Assembly: GCA_002780065.1 (NCBI GenBank) | Contig: PEWQ01000014.1 | Location: forward strand, 1 to 10,161 | Reading direction: 5' to 3' | DNA length: 10,161 nt | Source: Candidatus Hydrogenedentes bacterium CG07_land_8_20_14_0_80_42_17 | Lineage (GTDB): Bacteria > UBA8481 | In this document: positions 5,006 through 10,161 of the stretch, piece after piece | Position numbering within the stretch: position 1 is the first letter of the stretch | Layout: every line of letters begins with the position of its first letter | Made by a program: the position numbers and the translations under genes | The notes under the pieces: model-generated | What the model was told of the DNA's origin: nothing | Seen by the model: only the letters and a program-made list of their open reading frames with translations | The model's database searches: none

Positions 5006-7403
5006 ATTAAAGAGCGATGCACTGAAGGTTGTAGGCAAAGAAAAAAAACGGGTGGATACTCTCGATAAAGTCACGGGCAGAACTTACTACACGGGTGATA
5101 TTCGACTGCCGGGAATGCTTCATGCAAAAGTGAAGCGAAGTCCGCACGCGCGAGCTCGAATAATCCGAATCGATACATCGAAAGCAGAAAAACTTGACGG
5201 TGTTCGGGCAGTAGTGACAGGCGAAGAGCTCGATATCCGAGTGGGACTTTATGTTGTCGACAAATACATTCTCGCTCGAAAAGTTGTGAGACATTTTGGA
5301 GAAGCTGTGGCCGCAGTAGCGGCAGACACAATCGAGATTGCTCAGAAAGCTGTAGATTTAATTGAGGTCGAATACGAACCGTTGCCGGCAGTTCTCGATC
5401 CTGTTGTCGCATACGGTAAAAAAGCTCCGCTTGTTCATCCCGAACTCGGCTCGTATGAATACGTCAAGGCGGTTTTTACTCCGGTGCCAGGAACCAATAT
5501 TGCAAATCACACGAAATTACGAAAAGGCGAGATCAAAAAAGGATTTGCTGAATCGGATTTCATTGTCGAGAGGGAATACACGAATCCATCGGTTCAGCAT
5601 GTGCCTATGGAAACTCACGTCTCAATTGCGCGCTGGCTTGCTGGCGACCAGATAACAATATGGACTTCTGCTCAGTCGCCTTTCACTGTTCGAAATCTTT
5701 TTTGTTATTCATTCAAACTTTCTCATAAAAACGTGCGGGTCATAGTTCCAAATATTGGAGGAGCTTTTGGCGGAAAAGCCGGTATTCATCTTGAACCTCT
5801 CGTTGCAGTGCTTTCTAAAAAAGCCGGCGGAAGGCCTGTAAGGCTCGTTGCGACTCGGGAAGAGGAGTTCAGCATGCTTCCTTGCCGGAGCGCGCTTACT
5901 TACCGCATAAAGACTGGAGTGACAAAAGACGGAAAGATTGCGGCTCAGAAGATGACGATGTTTTGGGATTCCGGTGCGTATGCCGATTACGCGGTGAACG
6001 TCACGCGCGCGTCAGGATATTCCGGCGCAGGACCTTATGAGATTCCAAACGCATGGCTGGACGCCTACACGATGTATACGAATAAATCTTTCGGCACTGC
6101 CTATCGCGGATTCGGACACGTTGAGTTTTCGTGGGGAATTGAGCGGCACATGGACTTGTGCGCGCAAACAATAAAGATGGATCCGTATGAGTTTCGACGC
6201 CGCAATACTTTGAAGCCTGGTTCGATTACTTTGACTGGTGAAGAGATAAATCGGAATACGGGTAATGTCACTCGTTGCCTCGATGAGGCCGCGAAAGCCA
6301 TTGGATATGGTAAGCTTTCGGCAAAAGAAAAAGCTCGGCAGAAAAGAACCGGAATGAAGATTGGAAAAGCTGTAGTAGCTCTTCATAAAGCGCCTGCGAT
6401 GCCGCCATTTACCGGAACAGTTGTTATACTTCGAATGAATGAGGACGGCACGGTGACCGCGAATTTTTCGCTGACTGAAGTTGGAGCAGGAACTTACACA
6501 TCTGTTGCGCAGATAATTGCGGAGCGTCTAAAGTTTCCGTTGGAAAAGATAAAGGTCTCGATCGACACTGACACTGAGCATGACCCTTACGACTGGCAGA
6601 CTGTTGCCTCGAAAGGACTGCTTCTCACGGGCAATGCGGGAATACTTGCCGCCGAAGATTTGCTTTCAAAAGCTTACGAAGTTGCCGGACAGATTCTTCG
6701 AGCAAAAACTTGCGACCTCGATAACGACGATGAAAATATTTTTGTCAGGCATCATCCAAAGCATTCAATTACATTCAGACAAATTGCGGTTGGATATGCT
6801 TATTCTGACGGAAATGGAATTGGAGGACCGCTTGTTGGAGTGGGAAGATACATTGCGCAGGGACTTACGAATATTGACAAGGAGACCGGCCAGGGCAATC
6901 CTGCGCTCGCTTGGACTTATGGAGCTCACGGCTTGATCGTAGAAGTGGATTCGAATACAGGTGAATATAATGTGCTAAAAGTTGCTTCTGTTTTTGATGT
7001 AGGACGCGCTGTAAATCCTAGAAGCGTTCGAGGCCAGGCGATTGGCGGAATGATTCAGGGGCTGGGAACTGCAATGTGCGAGGGCTACATCTACGATAAA
7101 GAAGGAAGGCTTCTCAATATTAATTTTACCGATAACAAAATCCCAACTGCGCTCGATGTGCCGGAGGAGATAGAAAGTATTGTTGTCGAGACTCCGCAGA
7201 TAGACGGCCCTTATGGAGCGCGCGGAGTCGGTGAGCATTCGATGATAGCTGTATGCGCCGCGCTTGGGAATGCGATTCAAAATGCTGTCGGAGCGGATAT
7301 CAGTCACATGCCGATACGTCAGGAAGATGTCTGGCGCGCTTTGAAAAATAAAAGTTCGATAGACAATTTTATTACTCGTTGCAGTGTGGGCTGTAGAAGA
7401 TAA
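4995..7403 (+). CDS. xdhA: molybdenum hydroxylase (xanthine dehydrogenase family) molybdopterin-binding catalytic subunit
   Basis: An 802-residue catalytic subunit that hydroxylates a heterocycle or aldehyde at a molybdopterin-bound molybdenum. The N-terminal domain (about 15-125) has the family opening TLDKVTGRTYYTGD and MLHAKVKRSPHARA. Cofactor-binding motifs follow: GGAFGGK at 255-261, AYRGFG at 369-374, and GVGRYIAQGL and FDVGRAVNPRSVRGQAIGGMIQGLG later. The catalytic base is Glu747 in GARGVGEHS. The residue after GGAFGGK is Ala262, where xanthine-specific enzymes of the bovine type have Glu802; Arg338 may match bovine Arg880. The CO-dehydrogenase signature AYRCSFR is absent. Xanthine or another purine is therefore plausible but not proven; nicotinate or aldehydes are alternatives. 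The start is TTG with a strong ribosome binding site and an 11-bp overlap with the 2Fe-2S gene. No in-frame TGA suggests selenocysteine. Confidence 0.93.
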   Translation: MLDELKSDALKVVGKEKKRVDTLDKVTGRTYYTGDIRLPGMLHAKVKRSPHARARIIRIDTSKAEKLDGVRAVVTGEELDIRVGLYVVDKYILARKVVRHFGEAVAAVAADTIEIAQKAVDLIEVEYEPLPAVLDPVVAYGKKAPLVHPELGSYEYVKAVFTPVPGTNIANHTKLRKGEIKKGFAESDFIVEREYTNPSVQHVPMETHVSIARWLAGDQITIWTSAQSPFTVRNLFCYSFKLSHKNVRVIVPNIGGAFGGKAGIHLEPLVAVLSKKAGGRPVRLVATREEEFSMLPCRSALTYRIKTGVTKDGKIAAQKMTMFWDSGAYADYAVNVTRASGYSGAGPYEIPNAWLDAYTMYTNKSFGTAYRGFGHVEFSWGIERHMDLCAQTIKMDPYEFRRRNTLKPGSITLTGEEINRNTGNVTRCLDEAAKAIGYGKLSAKEKARQKRTGMKIGKAVVALHKAPAMPPFTGTVVILRMNEDGTVTANFSLTEVGAGTYTSVAQIIAERLKFPLEKIKVSIDTDTEHDPYDWQTVASKGLLLTGNAGILAAEDLLSKAYEVAGQILRAKTCDLDNDDENIFVRHHPKHSITFRQIAVGYAYSDGNGIGGPLVGVGRYIAQGLTNIDKETGQGNPALAWTYGAHGLIVEVDSNTGEYNVLKVASVFDVGRAVNPRSVRGQAIGGMIQGLGTAMCEGYIYDKEGRLLNINFTDNKIPTALDVPEEIESIVVETPQIDGPYGARGVGEHSMIAVCAALGNAIQNAVGADISHMPIRQEDVWRALKNKSSIDNFITRCSVGCRR

Positions 7404-7424
7404 TGTTATAGGGGAGGGAAAAAA

Positions 7425-7796
7425 ATGGCTGACGAAAATATGAACCATAAAAAGCTGAACATCATTTTTGTGCTTATTCGAGGATTGTCATTTTCGATCT
7501 TTATACCGATTATCTTAATTTTGATTGCAGACATAATTTTTTCGCCGTTTCTTCATCCCTTGTTGAGAATTATTGCCGGAGTATTTTTAGTTCTTGTCGG
7601 AGTACATCTTTTGCTTTTTAGAAAGAGGCATTCCGAAGAGCATTTTGAAGAGATGATAATTGGTCTTGAGAATGCAAGAGGCAATGATGCGGTATTATTC
7701 AGAAACCCTGCGCCTCCAGAAGTGGTAAAGCATTTTTATAGCTATCTCGGAGTGATCCTCACCTTTATAGGTCTTTTATTTATTTTTGCTTCATGA
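7425..7796 (+). CDS. hypothetical small membrane protein in the xdh operon
   Basis: I do not recognise a family. The 123-residue protein has a hydrophilic N-terminus (MADENMNHKK), two membrane segments near 13-38 and 45-65, a charged cytoplasmic-type loop (RKRHSEEHFEEMIIGLENARGND, about 66-88), and a third segment near 104-122 ending at the C-terminus. There is no signal peptidase site or metal-binding motif. It starts 21 bases after the molybdopterin subunit, behind an unusually strong G-rich ribosome binding site (GGGGAGGG, 7411-7418, six bases before ATG). It overlaps the following AllH-family gene as ATGA, so it is firmly inside the operon. A role in membrane attachment or as an accessory to the hydroxylase or to substrate uptake is possible from position only; three short helices are too few for a typical purine permease. 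Confidence 0.75.
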   Translation: MADENMNHKKLNIIFVLIRGLSFSIFIPIILILIADIIFSPFLHPLLRIIAGVFLVLVGVHLLLFRKRHSEEHFEEMIIGLENARGNDAVLFRNPAPPEVVKHFYSYLGVILTFIGLLFIFAS

Positions 7797-8632
7797 CTGA
7801 AAGTAATTTTGGAGCGCGAATTTGCACACTTAAAAGAATTGAGTCATCAGGTTGTTTGCGAGGCGAGGTCACAAATATATTTGATCATTCTTTCAACGCA
7901 AAGCTAGACGGAAAGATTTGGAATTTAAATCTCGCTGAGGATCATCTTAATCCGTATTCGATACTTGTAAATGAAACTACACTCAAAAAAGTTTTTGGAG
8001 GAATGAGAGTTGAGATTAAGCATCGAAGAGCCAGAATTGGTTTATTTGAAGGATTGATAGATAGAGATATATTCGACCCAATTCAGTCCGATTTTTTTTC
8101 AGTAGAGTTTTTTTTGAAGAACATAAATTTATTGCGGCGTATTCTAATAAAATTTGGGAAGCGATCTGCTGTAACCGAGGCGCTTTTTTCAAACCGGAAA
8201 AATTCTTTTTTTGAACCTGTTCACAATCTGATTGAGGAGTTGCCTTACACTAATTTAAATAAATTCGAAAGATTTTTTGGCGGCGGAGAAGGACTTACTC
8301 CGGCTTGGGACGATTTCATATGCGGAGTTATTCTTGCAGATAGATTTTACGGCGGAGCTTCTATTGAAGTCAGCAAAGAATTTTTAAAGAGCATCGAGAA
8401 GAGAACAACCGCAATTTCTTTTCAGAGTATCGAACTTGCGGCGGAAGGAAAAAGCTCGCTTTGCATTGAAAGAATTATTTCGAAGATGGGGTGTGAAAGG
8501 ATAGCTTCTGCTGAATTCATGAGAGCCTTGTCAATCGGGCACTCTTCGGGCTCTGACATTCTTTCAGGGGTTATGGCGTGTTCTGAAGCTAATCATAAAA
8601 AAGACTCAGTTGGAAATTTAGCTGTGTATTAA
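7793..8632 (+). CDS. DUF2877 protein, oxamate carbamoyltransferase subunit AllH family
   Basis: A 279-residue soluble protein with the two signatures of DUF2877: GGGEGLTPAWDDF at residues 163-175, normally a G-x-GLTP-x-GDDF segment, and SIGHSSGSDILSG from about 247 to 258. In E. coli the family member AllH (YlbF) works with AllF (FdrA) and AllG (YlbE) as oxamate carbamoyltransferase, which turns oxalurate and phosphate into oxamate and carbamoyl phosphate during anaerobic allantoin use. Sharing an operon with a xanthine-dehydrogenase-type enzyme fits purine breakdown. Neither AllF nor AllG is in the window, so this protein may act alone, with partners elsewhere, or on another substrate. Trp172 replaces the usual Gly before the Asp pair. 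Start ATG 7793 overlaps the previous stop and lacks its own ribosome binding site, so it is likely coupled. Two runs of eight T occur at 8092-8115. Confidence 0.82.
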   Translation: MTESNFGARICTLKRIESSGCLRGEVTNIFDHSFNAKLDGKIWNLNLAEDHLNPYSILVNETTLKKVFGGMRVEIKHRRARIGLFEGLIDRDIFDPIQSDFFSVEFFLKNINLLRRILIKFGKRSAVTEALFSNRKNSFFEPVHNLIEELPYTNLNKFERFFGGGEGLTPAWDDFICGVILADRFYGGASIEVSKEFLKSIEKRTTAISFQSIELAAEGKSSLCIERIISKMGCERIASAEFMRALSIGHSSGSDILSGVMACSEANHKKDSVGNLAVY

Positions 8633-8669
8633 TGATTTATCAAAAACGAATTTTCAATAGAATGAATCT

Positions 8670-10161
8670 ATGATTAATGAGCGAAAAAATTCAGCTATAC
8701 TTTTTGTTATTGTATTATTAGCTGTATTGCTAAGACTCCCAGGACTTTCATGGGGACTGCCGAATCAAATGCACCTTTGGCCATACAATACTGATGAATC
8801 GTATGTCTTTCGCATGTTTGAAGGAATGGAGCCTGCCAAATTAAATTTTCGTCCTCCATTATATTTATGGGGCGCATTTTATGTTTATACCGCTGGAGTC
8901 GCACTTGCTGTTGGAGCAAAGACAGGAATTCTTACTCTTGTATCAAACCGCCAATTTTATGCAGATAATCCTATTGAACTTGCAAAGCTTTATCTGACGG
9001 TGCGTTTTATTACATTTTCTTTTTGGCTCATTTCTCTACTGCTCCTTCATCGATTGACAAAAAAGTTATATGGAGAATTCAGCGCCTCTTTTGCCATTGC
9101 AATATATTCTCTAGTTCCTCTTTCAGTAATATCTTCAACAATTGCAACTCCACATATAGCGGAGCTTTGCTTTTCGTTAGCTACAATGATTAATGCATGG
9201 AGTCTTCAAAATGATAACAGTCTGCGCAGATATTTATGGATCGGTTTTTTCTTTGGGCTGGCTACTTCCACTCTTATTGATTCGGTTGTCCTAGCAGTTC
9301 CAATTGTGACTGCTCATATTTTATCAAAACCTCAAGGTTTATTTTGCCGGCAAAACGGCAGGCTATTTATTACTTTTGCCGTCGGCATCGCTATTTTCAT
9401 ATTGATTAATCCATATCTTCTCATGCCTAATGAAGCTACAAACAAAAGCCTGAATTTTTCTTACGCATATTTTTTTAAAACATCACATCCAAGCTTTACT
9501 AATTTCTTCAATTATCTTTCCTATGCTGTTTCATGGCCGATAATTGCCGCCGGCTTAATTTCTATCCTTTCAGTTGTTCGATTAAAAAATCGTGAATCGA
9601 TATTTTTAGTTTCATGGCTATTCATCTACGCAGTAGTTATTTTTCTGGACGGACCACGTTTTATGAGAAGACATATCGGACTGCTTCCGCCTCTAATAAT
9701 ATTTTTAAGTTATGGAGTATCGAAACTTAAGGGAAAAATTCGATTGAGCGTTGCGGCTTTTTTAATTCTTTCCGCTGTGTTTCCGAGTATTGCATATTTG
9801 GATCTTTATAAAAGTCCGGATGTTCGAACTAATGCGAGGGAATGGGTGGATAAAAATATTCCGCAGGGAGTTTCGATTGGGGTTTTTGATTGGCATAGAG
9901 GACCTCATCTTAACATCAAACGGAATTCTGTTTTTCTTATTACACGAGGTGAGCCTGATACTGCAATAAAGTATTTTATCGCTACCGAGAATGAATATCC
10001 TAGTGAACTTGCGCTGAGTCGATGGCCTGGTTCGAAGATAATAAATAGATTTCGCCGAGTTCCCATGCTGGGCCCCTTTTCATGGAGACTCGAAAACGCT
10101 CCGGAAGATTGGCTTTATACTGCTCCTGACATTTATATTTTGAGAGTAGGAACAGATCAAA
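8670..10161 (+). CDS. GT-C-fold membrane glycosyltransferase, PMT/ArnT-like (GT39-type), 3' end beyond window
   Basis: An open frame runs from ATG 8670 to the window edge: 497 codons without a stop, start MINERKNSA. It has a first membrane helix at residues 8-23 and then the acidic loop motif NTDES (Asp42-Glu43), the place of the catalytic acidic pair in GT-C transferases. RPPLYLWG (61-68) follows, matching the HPPLYYW-type segment of PMT_2 proteins, and many further membrane helices extend to about residue 375. After the helices a soluble part begins with NAREWVDKNIPQGVSIGV, a common C-terminal feature of these enzymes. They transfer sugars from lipid-phosphate donors on the periplasmic side. 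The acceptor here is unknown. No clear ribosome binding site is visible before ATG 8670. It lies 37 bases after the AllH-family stop and may be a separate unit. Confidence 0.82.
   Translation, partial: MINERKNSAILFVIVLLAVLLRLPGLSWGLPNQMHLWPYNTDESYVFRMFEGMEPAKLNFRPPLYLWGAFYVYTAGVALAVGAKTGILTLVSNRQFYADNPIELAKLYLTVRFITFSFWLISLLLLHRLTKKLYGEFSASFAIAIYSLVPLSVISSTIATPHIAELCFSLATMINAWSLQNDNSLRRYLWIGFFFGLATSTLIDSVVLAVPIVTAHILSKPQGLFCRQNGRLFITFAVGIAIFILINPYLLMPNEATNKSLNFSYAYFFKTSHPSFTNFFNYLSYAVSWPIIAAGLISILSVVRLKNRESIFLVSWLFIYAVVIFLDGPRFMRRHIGLLPPLIIFLSYGVSKLKGKIRLSVAAFLILSAVFPSIAYLDLYKSPDVRTNAREWVDKNIPQGVSIGVFDWHRGPHLNIKRNSVFLITRGEPDTAIKYFIATENEYPSELALSRWPGSKIINRFRRVPMLGPFSWRLENAPEDWLYTAPDIYILRVGTDQ

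Noticed and set aside
6580-6936. 118-codon open frame on the plus strand inside the molybdopterin subunit gene
   Set aside because: Out of frame with a gene whose conserved motifs continue unbroken through this stretch; composition is Leu/Arg-rich without domain features.
4995-7403. CO dehydrogenase large subunit or 4-hydroxybenzoyl-CoA reductase
   Set aside because: The CoxL AYRCSFR signature is absent, and the FAD subunit lacks the cysteine-rich insertion of 4-hydroxybenzoyl-CoA reductase.
6975-7448. 157-codon open frame on the minus strand
   Set aside because: It lies opposite the strongly conserved C-terminal half of the molybdopterin subunit and has low-complexity Ser/His/Arg-rich content; a shadow frame.
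8707-8919. 70-codon open frame on the minus strand
   Set aside because: Opposite the start of the glycosyltransferase, whose plus-strand frame stays open for 497 codons with clear family motifs.
1-10161. CRISPR array, tRNA, rRNA or riboswitch
   Set aside because: No regularly spaced repeats and no recognisable tRNA or rRNA sequence were seen; the few gaps between genes are too short for a riboswitch apart from 3585-3698, which the palindrome fills.

Overview
This window is a bacterial chromosome segment of moderate to low G+C (visibly A/T-rich, with many runs of 6-8 A or T). It is densely packed and uses start/stop overlaps (ATGA or TTGA) between consecutive genes. A secreted choice-of-anchor L protein ending in a FlgD-like/T9SS-type C-terminal module points to the FCB group or one of the candidate phyla that carry such sorting domains. 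The sequence alone does not fix the lineage. I see no rRNA, tRNA, CRISPR array or transposase gene.

Left block (1-2938, + strand): a tightly spaced run of the last codons of a possible upstream gene, an exported ankyrin-repeat protein, a HAD-family hydrolase with an unusual DFN motif I, and an exported choice-of-anchor L protein. The first three are joined by 4-bp overlaps and the last follows after 9 bp, so this looks like one operon. A six-helix membrane protein of unknown function lies on the opposite strand (2940-3584) and converges on it with one base between the stop codons.

Middle (3585-3698): the only real intergenic region, almost filled by a palindromic element. It has two perfect 30-bp inverted arms around a 37-bp centre, resembling a REP/MITE-type non-autonomous mobile element. 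The centre holds a plausible sigma70-like promoter facing right.

Right block (3699-8632, + strand): a three-subunit molybdenum hydroxylase of the xanthine dehydrogenase family (FAD subunit, 2Fe-2S subunit, molybdopterin subunit), then a small three-helix membrane protein, then a DUF2877/AllH-family protein. AllH is a subunit of oxamate carbamoyltransferase in anaerobic allantoin breakdown, so the pairing with an XDH-type enzyme suggests purine or other N-heterocycle catabolism. The AllF and AllG partners are not in the window. The last gene (8670 to the window edge) is an incomplete GT-C-fold, PMT/ArnT-like membrane glycosyltransferase, probably a separate unit.

No stretch longer than about 115 bases lacks a gene.
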